Origin: Nocardia albiluteola
GTDB lineage: Bacteria > Actinomycetota > Actinomycetes > Mycobacteriales > Mycobacteriaceae
Assembly (NCBI RefSeq): GCF_018860155.1
Contig: NZ_JAHKNI010000016.1
Span: forward strand, 124,001-188,000
DNA length: 64,000 nt
Direction: 5' to 3'
A program made the position numbers and the translations under genes. Below the pieces are notes generated by a model. That model saw nothing but the letters and a program-made list of their open reading frames with translations, searched no databases and had not been told where the DNA came from. Positions within the stretch are counted from its first letter, which is position 1, and every line of letters begins with the position of its first letter. Below are positions 26,250 to 35,266 of the stretch, in pieces.

Positions 26250-26309
26250 CGACGTCGCCGCGGTAACGGCACAATGAGGTGACCCGAATCGAGAGGGGGT
26301 AACGAGCAT

Positions 26310-27272
26310 ATGGGGGCCGGAGGTATGACGTCGTTGGTGACCGACGACCTTCCCCGCGTGCTGCAGTCGCTCTTGAATCTTTATGGCACCGGCACGCCCA
26401 CGAGCGCCCGTGCCGCCTCGATCCGGGATATCGCCGAAACCGCCCCCGGCCCCGCGAATTCCGGAATGGATGCCTATCACGATACCCGTGGAATGCAGCG
26501 GGCGGTGGCTGAATCGCATGCCGGCAGAGACGAACTCGTGCACAAGGCCGTCTCCGAATCCGGCGCGGGGACGATGAACGGGCGCGGCCGGATCACCGAT
26601 CATATTGCCGACTTCCGAGCCCGTGCACAGGCGATCGCCGCGTGCGGGGATACCCGATTCGGCGGGGCCGCACTGCTGGACGCGGCTCAGCACGCCGTCA
26701 CCACCGCGACTCGGCAGGTCACTTCGGATGTGAACGCCGCGCGGGAACAGGCATCGCGGATCGCGCCGCCGGTGACCCCGGTGTCGCGGATCGGTGGCCG
26801 CAAGGCCGTCACCACCCGTCGGCGGCGTGGCAGTCGTGGTCGCCGCGGAGGCTCCGCTGCCCGGGCGAATCTCGCGCCTGCCTCGGACAGCACGGCGGGC
26901 GGCGAGGCGGTCAGGGCGGCGGGGGCCTGGCTCGGCTCGCCTTATGTATGGGGCGGCGGTGGTTTCGAGGGGCCGAGCGACGGCGGCTTCGACTGTTCCG
27001 GGCTGACCCAGTACGCGATCGCCCACGCTAGCGGCGGCCACGTCATCCTGCCTCGCACGACCTACGAGCAGATCTACAGCGGTGTCCGGGTGCCACTGCA
27101 TGATGTGCGCCCCGGAGATCTGGTGTTTCCGGCGAGTTCGTTCAGCGCGCGCGGTCCCGAGCATGTGCAGCTCGCGGCCGGGAACGGAATGGTTATCGAG
27201 GCCCCGCATTCCGGTGCGACCGTGACGATGTCGCGGATGCCGAGCCGGGCGGTGGTCGTCCGGGTGCTGTGA
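26310..27272 (+). CDS. NlpC/P60 peptidoglycan endopeptidase of the island
   Basis: 320 residues from ATG 26310 (ATG 26325 is an alternative). Residues 1-150 are helical, resembling the island's shared N-terminal domain, then a basic hinge follows (TTRRRRGSRGRRGG). The NlpC/P60 domain covers about 203-320, with Cys229 (FDCSG), His285 (PEHVQLA) and His300 (APHSG), all apparently intact. It is divergently transcribed from the modular gene at 26146 and is the last gene before the eccA promoter. It probably opens peptidoglycan locally or trims the wall during secretion. There is no Sec signal. Confidence 0.8.
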   Translation: MGAGGMTSLVTDDLPRVLQSLLNLYGTGTPTSARAASIRDIAETAPGPANSGMDAYHDTRGMQRAVAESHAGRDELVHKAVSESGAGTMNGRGRITDHIADFRARAQAIAACGDTRFGGAALLDAAQHAVTTATRQVTSDVNAAREQASRIAPPVTPVSRIGGRKAVTTRRRRGSRGRRGGSAARANLAPASDSTAGGEAVRAAGAWLGSPYVWGGGGFEGPSDGGFDCSGLTQYAIAHASGGHVILPRTTYEQIYSGVRVPLHDVRPGDLVFPASSFSARGPEHVQLAAGNGMVIEAPHSGATVTMSRMPSRAVVVRVL

Positions 27273-27306
27273 GGCCCGCGGCCGACGGTCCGAGAAAGCG
27301 GCCGTA

Positions 27307-27333
27307 GCCGGCGGCCGGGTCTCGGCCGCCGGC
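27307..27333 (+). terminator. Hairpin terminator before the ESX operon
   Basis: GCCGGCGGCCG at 27307-27317 pairs perfectly with 27323-27333 across five bases. It separates the NlpC/P60 gene from the eccA operon. Confidence 0.8.
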
Positions 27334-27385
27334 TCCTGGAGGTCAGATCGACAGGATGAGGACTGGCGATCTGAGAATTAATATA

Positions 27386-27399
27386 CACCTGACTAGCGG
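27386..27399. promoter_or_regulatory. Weak member of the CCGYTAWNTARCGG class
   Basis: CACCTGACTAGCGG matches ten of fourteen positions of the perfect palindrome at 55154 and retains the TAGCGG half. It lies in an AT-rich stretch 130 bases before eccA. Confidence 0.25.
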
Positions 27400-27449
27400 C
27401 ACAGTCAACAATGGCCCGTCAAATGGCGTGAAGATGCTGCATATCGGCC

Positions 27450-27465
27450 TTCCCGATATTGGGAA
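27450..27465. promoter_or_regulatory. TTCCC-N6-GGGAA element before eccA
   Basis: TTCCCGATATTGGGAA, ending 65 bases before the eccA start. This is the only regulatory-looking repeat directly upstream of the secretion operon. Confidence 0.55.
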
Positions 27466-27530
27466 TAGGTGGCATCGTCTCGTGATCGCGAGTGTCTATC
27501 GTTCGCTGCAGACGGAGTGCGGTGGAAGGG

Positions 27531-29294
27531 ATGTCCGAGTTGTCAGCGGCCGAGGACGCGTTCTATACGGGGGTACAAAGTCTCGGATTGGTCGCCGGGG
27601 GTGGCCGAAACGAGCCGCATGCGCTGGCCGCGTTCCGCACGGCCACCGATCTGGATCCGGATATGTGCGATGCCTGGCTGGGCCGGGCCATGGCCGGAGA
27701 GGTCACCGACGAGGTGATCTACGGCGCCTACCGATCCATGCACAATCTCTACCGCGATCAGCAGCGCGCGGGCCTGGCCGATCGGTCACTGTGGTGTCAG
27801 GTCGAGGTCGGCATGTACGGCCTGCGGGTGGCGATGGCCGACCGCGACCAGATCGCCATCGCGCAGGCGTGTTCCTATGCGATCGGCGGCGAATGGCAGG
27901 AGGCCGCGGCCATCCTCGGGCAGGTGCCGCGCGACGAGGTGGCCGACTTCGTGCGCCTCTCGCTGTACTTCCGGACCAAGCGGTGGCACGACGTGCTGTC
28001 GGCGCGCTCGGCCCGGCCGATGCTGGACGACGGGCTGCTCGACATCGCCGCCGAGCTGATGACCGCGGAATCCCTTGCACACCTGGACCGCATCGGGGAG
28101 GCGTTGCCGCGGGCCCAGCGCATCGTGGAGGACAGTTCCTCGGGCAGCCTGTCCTACATCTGGGCCGACGCGCATTACCTGCTGGGAATGCTGTTGCGGC
28201 ACAACGGAGACCATGAGCAGGCCGATCGAATCCTGAACGGGCTGCAGGGCTCCGCGCTGTGGCCCGACCGCCCCGACTGGCAGCGTGCGGTGCGGGACAA
28301 GACATATCGGCTGGAGATCACCAGCGAGCAGCTGCTGTCCACACGAACCAATCAGTGGGATCCGACCACCGGCGAGGACCCAGCCGCGCATGCCGCCACG
28401 GCCGCGCGGGCCGAACGCGACGGCCTGCTGGAGGATGCATCGGATCTGCTGGATGCCCAGATCGGCATGGACTCGGTGAAGGAACAGGTCGATCGGCTCA
28501 AATCCGGCGTGCTGATGGACCGGGTGCGGGCGCAGCGAGGCCTGGCGGTGGAGTCCCGCTCGCAGCACCTGATCTTCTCCGGGCCGCCCGGCACGGGCAA
28601 GACCACCATCGCCCGCGTGATCGCGAAAATCTTTGCGGGCCTGGGGGTCGTGGAGAATCCGGAGGTGGTGGAGGCCTCCCGCAACGACATGGTCGGCACC
28701 CATCTCGGCCACACCGCGCCCAAGACCAACGCGCTGATCGACTCCGCGCTGGGTGGGGTGCTGTTCATCGATGAGGCCTACACCCTCGTGCAGGAGGGGT
28801 TGTCCGGCGGCGACGCCTTCGGCAAGGAGGCCGTGGACACCCTGCTCACCCGCATGGAGAACGACCGGGACAAGCTGATCGTGATCATTGCCGGGTACGA
28901 GGATCAGATCGACCGCTTCCTGGCCTCCAACGAGGGCCTGTCCTCACGATTCACCAAGCGCATCCGCTTCTCGAGCTACAACGCGGACGAGCTGGTGCAG
29001 ATCGCCGATCACGTTGCGCACAAGAAGGATACGATCCTGTCCCACGGCGCCCGCGAGGTCCTGCACGACCGCTGCGAGGAGCTGGCCACGCAGAATCGTA
29101 ACGGCCGCAAGCTGATCGATCTAGTCGGCAACGGCCGCTTCATGCGCAACGTCATCGAGGCCGCCGAGGGGGAGCGCGACTACCGCTTCACCCGCGACAG
29201 CCTCGACGTGTCGGCGATGACCAACGAGGAACTGATGACCATCGACGAATCCGATATCACCCGGGCGCTGGCAGGCCTGGCGCCGGCGAGGTAG
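27531..29294 (+). CDS. eccA: EccA, AAA+ ATPase of the ESX system
   Basis: ATG 27531 (587 residues) is preferred to the in-frame ATG at 27492, as GGAAGG lies just before it. EccA is a cytosolic AAA+ protein thought to release EspG chaperones from PE/PPE substrates. The N-terminal 270 residues are TPR-like. The AAA domain has Walker A GPPGTGKT at 351-358, Walker B GVLFIDEA about 60 residues later, and an Arg-containing sensor region (SSRFTKRIRF). Length and layout agree with mycobacterial EccA. It starts the run of core genes and is followed after four bases by eccB. In mycobacterial ESX-2, eccA lies at the other end of the cluster. Confidence 0.95.
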   Translation: MSELSAAEDAFYTGVQSLGLVAGGGRNEPHALAAFRTATDLDPDMCDAWLGRAMAGEVTDEVIYGAYRSMHNLYRDQQRAGLADRSLWCQVEVGMYGLRVAMADRDQIAIAQACSYAIGGEWQEAAAILGQVPRDEVADFVRLSLYFRTKRWHDVLSARSARPMLDDGLLDIAAELMTAESLAHLDRIGEALPRAQRIVEDSSSGSLSYIWADAHYLLGMLLRHNGDHEQADRILNGLQGSALWPDRPDWQRAVRDKTYRLEITSEQLLSTRTNQWDPTTGEDPAAHAATAARAERDGLLEDASDLLDAQIGMDSVKEQVDRLKSGVLMDRVRAQRGLAVESRSQHLIFSGPPGTGKTTIARVIAKIFAGLGVVENPEVVEASRNDMVGTHLGHTAPKTNALIDSALGGVLFIDEAYTLVQEGLSGGDAFGKEAVDTLLTRMENDRDKLIVIIAGYEDQIDRFLASNEGLSSRFTKRIRFSSYNADELVQIADHVAHKKDTILSHGAREVLHDRCEELATQNRNGRKLIDLVGNGRFMRNVIEAAEGERDYRFTRDSLDVSAMTNEELMTIDESDITRALAGLAPAR

Positions 29295-29298
29295 TCGG

Positions 29299-30849
29299 GT
29301 GCCTCGGTTCCGGGTCGTTACCCGGCATCAGATCTCGGGCTGGCGATTCCTGTTCCGGCGCATCGAACATGCGCTGGTGCGCCGCGATGCCTCGATGGTC
29401 GACGATCCGGGGCGCGGCCGCTCCACCGCACTGTCGGTCGGGGTCGCGCTGGCATGCGTGGTCGTCCTTGGTTCGGCGGTGCTGGCCTTCTTCAAGCCCG
29501 CCCAGAAGGTGGCGCAGGCGAAGATCGTCTCCGAGCAGAACACCGGCGCGCTCTTCGTGCACATCGGCGATCGGCTCTATCCCGCGGTGAATCTCACCTC
29601 GGCGCGACTGATCGTCGGTGAGGCGTCGAATCCGGTGCCGGTCTCGGACGACGAGCTGTCGAAATATCCGCGCGGTCCGCTCGTCGGCATCCCCGGTGCA
29701 CCCGGCAGCACCGCCGACAACGGCCCCCGCGACTCCACGTGGACCGTCTGCGATTCCGCCCGTACCGGCGCCCAGGCCCCGCTCAACCGGGCCGGGCTGC
29801 CCACCACCGCCCAGCGCCCGGTGTGGACGACGGTGATCGGGGGTGCGCTGACCGTGGACGGCGACGCCGATCACGACCTGCCCGATGGCCAGGCCCGGCT
29901 GCTGAGCAGTGGTTCGAACACCTGGCTGGTATATCGCGACAACAGCAAACAGGTCGTGCGCGCTCTCATCGGTCTGACGGACTCGGCGGTGATGCTGGCA
30001 CTGGGCATCGACGCGACCTCCCCGGTGCTGGTCGCCTCCGCGGGTCTGATCAACGCGATCCCGGAGGCGCCCGCGATCAAGGTGCCGCAGATAACGGGCG
30101 CGGGGCGCGTGATTACCCTGTCGTCGGGACTGGCCGTCACCGTCGGCTCGGTGCTGACCACGTACACCCCGGATCGCTTCCAGACCTACTACGCCGTCAC
30201 CGAATCCGGTGTGCTGCAGATCAGTCCGGTGCTCGCGACCATGCTGCGCAGCGGGTACGCACATTCCGGCGCGACGGCGACCACCGTCGGCCCGGACGTG
30301 ATCGCCGCGAACCTACGTCCCGGCACCTGGCCCGGCACGGAAACCTTTCCGGCGCACCCGATCCAGCTCGTCGACACCGATCGGTTCACCGTGTCCTGCT
30401 ACCACTGGTACCGGTCCGCGTCGGCGCAGAACGCGGTCGCCGATTTCCTTGTGGGGCAGCGGCTCCCGCTCCCGATCAGCCAGCAGAACAGCCCCGTTGC
30501 GCTGGTGACCGCGCCCGCCTCGAACGGCAGTACGGCCGACGCCGCGTACCTGACCGACAGCCTGGGGCGGTTCGTGCAGGTGACCGGCGTAAATCAGGGT
30601 TCCGCGCGCCGGGAGTCGCTGTACTGGATCTCCGGCAGCGGGGTGCGATACGGGGTCGACGTCCAGCTCGACCAGAGCTCGGTCGACCCCACCCTGTCGG
30701 CGCTCGGATTGCGCGCTCCCGTGCTCGCGCCGTGGAACATCGTCTCGCTGCTGGCGGTCGGACCGACGTTGTCGCAGAAGAACGCCCGGCTCGCGCACGA
30801 CGGCGTCGCCGCCGACGAGGCCGCGGTGGGACTGGGTGGAGGTAGCTGA
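29299..30849 (+). CDS. eccB: EccB, ESX membrane complex subunit
   Basis: 516 residues from GTG. It begins with the family signature RHQISGWRFLFRRIEHALVRRD, then one transmembrane helix at about 44-66 and a large periplasmic domain with a Cys pair. EccB is a structural subunit on the periplasmic side of the EccBCDE inner-membrane complex. The stop overlaps the eccC start (TGATG), indicating coupled translation. Confidence 0.95.
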   Translation: MPRFRVVTRHQISGWRFLFRRIEHALVRRDASMVDDPGRGRSTALSVGVALACVVVLGSAVLAFFKPAQKVAQAKIVSEQNTGALFVHIGDRLYPAVNLTSARLIVGEASNPVPVSDDELSKYPRGPLVGIPGAPGSTADNGPRDSTWTVCDSARTGAQAPLNRAGLPTTAQRPVWTTVIGGALTVDGDADHDLPDGQARLLSSGSNTWLVYRDNSKQVVRALIGLTDSAVMLALGIDATSPVLVASAGLINAIPEAPAIKVPQITGAGRVITLSSGLAVTVGSVLTTYTPDRFQTYYAVTESGVLQISPVLATMLRSGYAHSGATATTVGPDVIAANLRPGTWPGTETFPAHPIQLVDTDRFTVSCYHWYRSASAQNAVADFLVGQRLPLPISQQNSPVALVTAPASNGSTADAAYLTDSLGRFVQVTGVNQGSARRESLYWISGSGVRYGVDVQLDQSSVDPTLSALGLRAPVLAPWNIVSLLAVGPTLSQKNARLAHDGVAADEAAVGLGGGS

Positions 30850-33800
30850 TGACGACCCGTAGGTTCGTGCGTCCCGCCCGAATGGTCAAGGGGCCCAAGG
30901 CTCCCGCGGTCACCGAGTTGCGCCTGCAGCCACCGACCGAGCTCCCCAAGCCGGTGCCGCCGTCCCGGATCAAGACGATCATGCCCGTGGTCATGGTGAC
31001 CTCCATGGTCGGCATGATGGTGATGATGTTCCGCGGTGGCGGCACACTCTCTCCGACCATGCTGATGTTCCCGATGATGATGCTCACCTCCGTATTCGGC
31101 ATGGTCGGTGGCGCATTCGGCGGCGGAGCCGGCTCCGCCGGGCTCAACGAGGAACGCAAGGACTATCTGCGCAGTATCGGCGAGCACCGAAAGATGGTGC
31201 GCGACGCCGAGATCGAGCTGTCCACCTATCTGCGCTACACCCATCCCGGGCCCGCCGCGCTCGCCCCGATCATCGGCGGCACGCGCATGTGGGAGGTCCA
31301 GATGTCCAGCCCGCAGTTCCTGCGCGTACGGATGGGCCGGGGCCGGATCACCAACCAGGTCAGGGTGATCGTGCCCGAGGCCGCGCCCACCTCCGACCTG
31401 GATCCGGTCGGCGTGGTCGAGCTCACCCGGTTCGCCAAGGCGTATTCGACCGTCGGGGGGATGCCGATCGCGATCAACCTGCTCTCCGCGCCCCTGATCG
31501 GCCTGGATGGCGATCGGGGCGCCCTGGTCGCGCTGGTGCGTGCGATGATAGCCGAGCTCGTCGTGCTGCACGGACCCGACCAGGTCGCCGTCGCCGCCGT
31601 GCTGCCCGATCCGGATGCGCCCGGCTGGGACTGGCTCAAATGGCTTCCGCACGTGCAGCATCCGTCCGAGACGGATGCGCTCGGGCCGAGCCGGATGGTG
31701 TATCAGTCCGTCAGTGAGCTGCGAGTCAAGGTGTTGTCCGGACTCAACCGGGGTCCGTTCACCGCCAACGCCGATCCCAGCCTGGAACGTAAGCACTACG
31801 TACTGATCGTCGACGTCGGGGGTCCCGCCACCGACCGCGACATCTCCGGCATCGACGGCTGCACCTGGATACGCGTAAGTCCCGGCGAACAATCCCTGCC
31901 GCGTGCACTGCGGTTCACGGTGGACCCGGACCGTTCACTGCACGAGGTGAATTCGCGTGGCATGCGGCGCATCGGGGTGGCCGACGCCATGTCCGCGGGA
32001 TCGGCCCTGTCGCTGGCGCGTTCGCTGTCGCCGTATCGCCTCTCCACGGTGGTGGAGGCGGTCGCTGCCGAACAGGCCACGGTGGGGACCACCTGGCCCG
32101 AGATGATGCGCATCGCCGACGCGGGTGCGATCCGGGTGGAACGCCAGTGGCCCCGGCGGCGCGACGCCGACCGCTCCCGGCTCAATATCCCGTTCGGATA
32201 CGACCCGGCGGGCGGCATCGTGCACCTGGACATCAAGGAATCCGCCGAGGACGGCATGGGCCCGCACGGCATGTGCATCGGCGCCACCGGCTCGGGCAAG
32301 TCGGAATTCCTTCGGACCCTGGTGCTTTCGGCCGTCGCAACGCATTCACCCGACACGCTGAACATGCTGCTGGTCGACTTCAAGGGCGGTGCGACCTTCC
32401 TCGGCTTCGATCGCCTGTCCCACGTCACCGCGGTCGTGACCAACATGGAGGAGGAGGCGGACCTCGTCACCCGCATGGAGGACGTGATCAACGGCGAAAT
32501 GGCCAGGCGCCAGCGCATTCTGCGCGACGCGGGAAACTTCGCCAGCGTCGCGGACTACGAGCGGGCCCGCGAGCAGGGCGCGAAACTCCCGCCCATGCCG
32601 ACGCTGCTGATCGTTCTCGACGAATTCGCCGAACTGCTGGAGCAGCATCCGAATTTCACCAAGCTGTTCGTCGCGATCGGCCGCCTGGGCCGCTCGCTGC
32701 GCATCCACCTGCTGCTGGCCTCCCAGAAAGTCCCCGCCAGCCGCATGGGTGAACTCGAGGCGCACCTGTCCTACCGAATCGCGTTGCGCACCAACCAGAC
32801 CAGTGATTCCCGGGACGTCATCGGCACCGCCGATGCCTACCATCTGCCCAAGAAGCCGGGCGCGGGCTACCTGCGTGTCGGCTCGGGAGACCTGCAGCGT
32901 TTCCAAGCGGCCTATGTCGGCGAGCCCTATGCCGCCCCCGCGCAGGCCAGCGTCGGCGGCGGAAAGCGCCAGAACCGCTCCGCCGGGGGATACCGTCCGC
33001 CGCAACTGTTTCTGGCCGCCCACATCACCGAGACCAAGCCGGCCCCGGTCGCCGCTTCGGTTGTGGCCCCCGCGCCCGCCGCCGACGAGGGCGAGCCGAT
33101 CACCGTGATGGAGATTGTGCTGCAGCAGCTTTCCGGGCACGGACGCCCGGCCCATGTGATGTGGTTGCCGCCGTTGGGCATTCCGGCGACCGTGGACCAA
33201 CTCGTCACCGCGGTACAGCCCGGCATGCTGCAGGTTCCGCTCGCCATCATCGACAAGCCGCGCCAGCAGCGCCAGGACGTCTGGTCGATGGACCTGTCGG
33301 GGGCCGGTGGTCACGTGGCCGTCGTCGGCGGTCCGCAGTCGGGCAAATCGACTGCGCTGCAGACGCTCGTCATGGCCGCCGCGGCCACCCACACCCCGGA
33401 GCAGGTCCAGTTCTACTGCCTGGACTTCGCCGGCGGTCTGGCCGGTCTGCGCAATCTCCCGCACGTCGGCTCCGTCGCGTCGGCTCGTGACGGCGACCGA
33501 ATCCGCCGGACGTTCGCGCTGATCAACAACCTGATCGCCGCACGCCAGGCACTGTTCGCGGAGCTCGGCATCGACGGCATGCGCGAATTCCGCCGCCGCC
33601 GGAACTCGCCGCAGGAGTCCGCCGAACTGACCGCGCGCGGCGACCTGCACGGCGACGTGTTCTTCGTAGTCGACGGCTGGGACATCGGATTCGCGGTCAC
33701 CGGGCCGTATTTCGACGAATACCTGTCCGTGATGGAGGCAATCGCGGTCCAGGGCCTGAATTACGGTGTGCACCTGGTGATCAGCAGTTCGCGCTGGGCG

Positions 33801-34844
33801 GCGGTCCGATCCTCGATCAAGGATCTGCTGCAGACCCGCGTGGAGATGCGCCTGGGCGACCTCACCGACACCGCCTTCATGGCCCAGCGGGCCCTGGTCG
33901 CCTCGGTTCCGCCGGATCGCCCCGGACGCTGTATCTCCGCCGACGCCCTGCACATGCTGACCGCGCTCCCGCGGGTCGACGGGGTCGGGGAGGCCGCGAC
34001 CGTCGGCACCGGAATTGCCTCGGCCATAGAGTATTTCGCCCAGATGTACGGCGGTCGCCGAGCGCCGGAGGTGCGGCTGCTGCCCGCGCAGATCACCCTC
34101 GACGAGATCACCGCCGGGCGTCCCCAGCCGGTGTCGCTGGCCCAGCGGCTCGTGCTGCCGTTCGGCGTCCGGGAATCCGATCTCGGCCCTGCCGCAGTCG
34201 ATTTCGGGGCCTCCACGCACCTGATCGTGCTGGGGTCCTCGGGCAGCGGAAAGTCGACCGTGGTGTCGGCGCTGCTGCGGTCGATCGGCCGCCAGTTCAC
34301 GCCCGATCAGGCGAAGGTCGTGCTGATCGACTACCGCCGCAGGCATATGGACCTGGTGCCGGAATCGCAGCTCATCGGCTACCTGACCAGCGAACGCGAC
34401 GTGTTCGACAGCCTGCCGGGTTTCGCCGCGACGATGCGCAACCGCCGCCCGCCGGACGGCGTCACCTCCCAGCAGCTCCGGGATCGCTCGTGGTGGAGCG
34501 GGCCGGAGGTCTTCGTCGTGATCGACGACTACCACATGGTGGCCCAGCGCGGTGCGATGAATCCGCTGGATCCGTTGAAGGACATCATCGTCGACGGCCG
34601 CGACACCGGACTGCACGTGATCGCGGCCCGCAATATCGCCCAGGCCGACACCGCGATGTACGACAACGTGCTCGGGCAGATGAAGAACCTCAATTCCTCG
34701 GGCTTCATCATGGACGGATCGAAGCTGGACGGCACGCTCATCGGTGACGTGAAGGCGAGCAAGCAGCCGGTCGGCCGTGGCATCTTCGTTGAGCCTATGC
34801 ATTCACGCCGTGACCTGGTGCAATCCGCGTGGACGCCGGATTGA
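30849..34844 (+). CDS. eccC: EccC, FtsK/SpoIIIE-type motor ATPase (fused EccCa and EccCb)
   Basis: 1,331 residues. Two transmembrane helices at about 42-62 and 68-90 precede a DUF domain and three nucleotide-binding domains with Walker A GATGSGKS (478-485), GGPQSGKS (827-834) and GSSGSGKS (1129-1136). All three P-loops are intact. EccC recognises the C-terminal YxxxD signals of WXG100, PE and Esp substrates and powers export. In ESX-1 the protein is split in two. The single chain here is like ESX-2, ESX-3 and ESX-5. Confidence 0.97.
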   Translation: MTTRRFVRPARMVKGPKAPAVTELRLQPPTELPKPVPPSRIKTIMPVVMVTSMVGMMVMMFRGGGTLSPTMLMFPMMMLTSVFGMVGGAFGGGAGSAGLNEERKDYLRSIGEHRKMVRDAEIELSTYLRYTHPGPAALAPIIGGTRMWEVQMSSPQFLRVRMGRGRITNQVRVIVPEAAPTSDLDPVGVVELTRFAKAYSTVGGMPIAINLLSAPLIGLDGDRGALVALVRAMIAELVVLHGPDQVAVAAVLPDPDAPGWDWLKWLPHVQHPSETDALGPSRMVYQSVSELRVKVLSGLNRGPFTANADPSLERKHYVLIVDVGGPATDRDISGIDGCTWIRVSPGEQSLPRALRFTVDPDRSLHEVNSRGMRRIGVADAMSAGSALSLARSLSPYRLSTVVEAVAAEQATVGTTWPEMMRIADAGAIRVERQWPRRRDADRSRLNIPFGYDPAGGIVHLDIKESAEDGMGPHGMCIGATGSGKSEFLRTLVLSAVATHSPDTLNMLLVDFKGGATFLGFDRLSHVTAVVTNMEEEADLVTRMEDVINGEMARRQRILRDAGNFASVADYERAREQGAKLPPMPTLLIVLDEFAELLEQHPNFTKLFVAIGRLGRSLRIHLLLASQKVPASRMGELEAHLSYRIALRTNQTSDSRDVIGTADAYHLPKKPGAGYLRVGSGDLQRFQAAYVGEPYAAPAQASVGGGKRQNRSAGGYRPPQLFLAAHITETKPAPVAASVVAPAPAADEGEPITVMEIVLQQLSGHGRPAHVMWLPPLGIPATVDQLVTAVQPGMLQVPLAIIDKPRQQRQDVWSMDLSGAGGHVAVVGGPQSGKSTALQTLVMAAAATHTPEQVQFYCLDFAGGLAGLRNLPHVGSVASARDGDRIRRTFALINNLIAARQALFAELGIDGMREFRRRRNSPQESAELTARGDLHGDVFFVVDGWDIGFAVTGPYFDEYLSVMEAIAVQGLNYGVHLVISSSRWAAVRSSIKDLLQTRVEMRLGDLTDTAFMAQRALVASVPPDRPGRCISADALHMLTALPRVDGVGEAATVGTGIASAIEYFAQMYGGRRAPEVRLLPAQITLDEITAGRPQPVSLAQRLVLPFGVRESDLGPAAVDFGASTHLIVLGSSGSGKSTVVSALLRSIGRQFTPDQAKVVLIDYRRRHMDLVPESQLIGYLTSERDVFDSLPGFAATMRNRRPPDGVTSQQLRDRSWWSGPEVFVVIDDYHMVAQRGAMNPLDPLKDIIVDGRDTGLHVIAARNIAQADTAMYDNVLGQMKNLNSSGFIMDGSKLDGTLIGDVKASKQPVGRGIFVEPMHSRRDLVQSAWTPD

Positions 34845-34853
34845 TTCCTCGAG

Positions 34854-34869
34854 TTCCCACAAGTGGGAA
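34854..34869. promoter_or_regulatory. TTCCC-N6-GGGAA element before the PE gene
   Basis: TTCCCACAAGTGGGAA, palindromic in 14 of 16 positions, ending 60 bases before the PE start. The short hairpin could also slow transcription after eccC, but the arms are too short for a strong terminator. It may mark a separate substrate promoter inside the cluster. Confidence 0.5.
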
Positions 34870-34929
34870 TGGCTTAGTTTTCTCCTTATACGGCCGGTTC
34901 GAGCGGGCCGGCGATGAGGAGGCATTTCA

Positions 34930-35247
34930 ATGACTAGTGTTGAACTCCACGAGGGCCTGACCGGCGTTGCCAGCTCGCACATGCAAATCGCGGCGGGGGT
35001 GGGGGCGGCGATTTCCGTGAATAGGGTTCCGGCCAGCCCGAAGCCGGGCGCACTGGATGTCGTGACATGCATGATCTCCCAGGTCATGACGGCATACAAC
35101 CCCACGTTCTTCACGCCGACCTGCACCGCGGTGGGGTACCAGCAGGCCGGTTCGAGTGCAGTGCACCAGGCGAATTCGACATATCACAGCACAGATGCCT
35201 CGGGCGGCGCGGAAGTCGCCTCCCGGGACGTCTTCCTCCGATCCTGA
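34930..35247 (+). CDS. PE-family-like secreted protein
   Basis: 105 residues, ATG preceded by GAGGAGG. The helical-hairpin layout and the position directly after eccC and before a PPE gene match the PE proteins of ESX loci (PE36 in ESX-2). The C-terminal YHSTDASGG contains the YxxxD secretion signal. It probably forms a heterodimer with the next product, kept soluble by EspG. The canonical N-terminal Pro-Glu is not present. Confidence 0.75.
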   Translation: MTSVELHEGLTGVASSHMQIAAGVGAAISVNRVPASPKPGALDVVTCMISQVMTAYNPTFFTPTCTAVGYQQAGSSAVHQANSTYHSTDASGGAEVASRDVFLRS

Positions 35248-35266
35248 CGAGCCGAGGTAGCGGTCG

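Noticed and set aside
32346..34802. Long minus-strand open frame opposite eccC
   Set aside because: No domain or start signal. It is the mirror of eccC codons.
34854..34869. Reading TTCCC-N6-GGGAA sites simply as terminators
   Set aside because: Arms of five bases with a six-base loop are weak, the spacer is constant, and one exact copy lies within codons. All are just upstream of starts. For 51300 a terminator role cannot be excluded.
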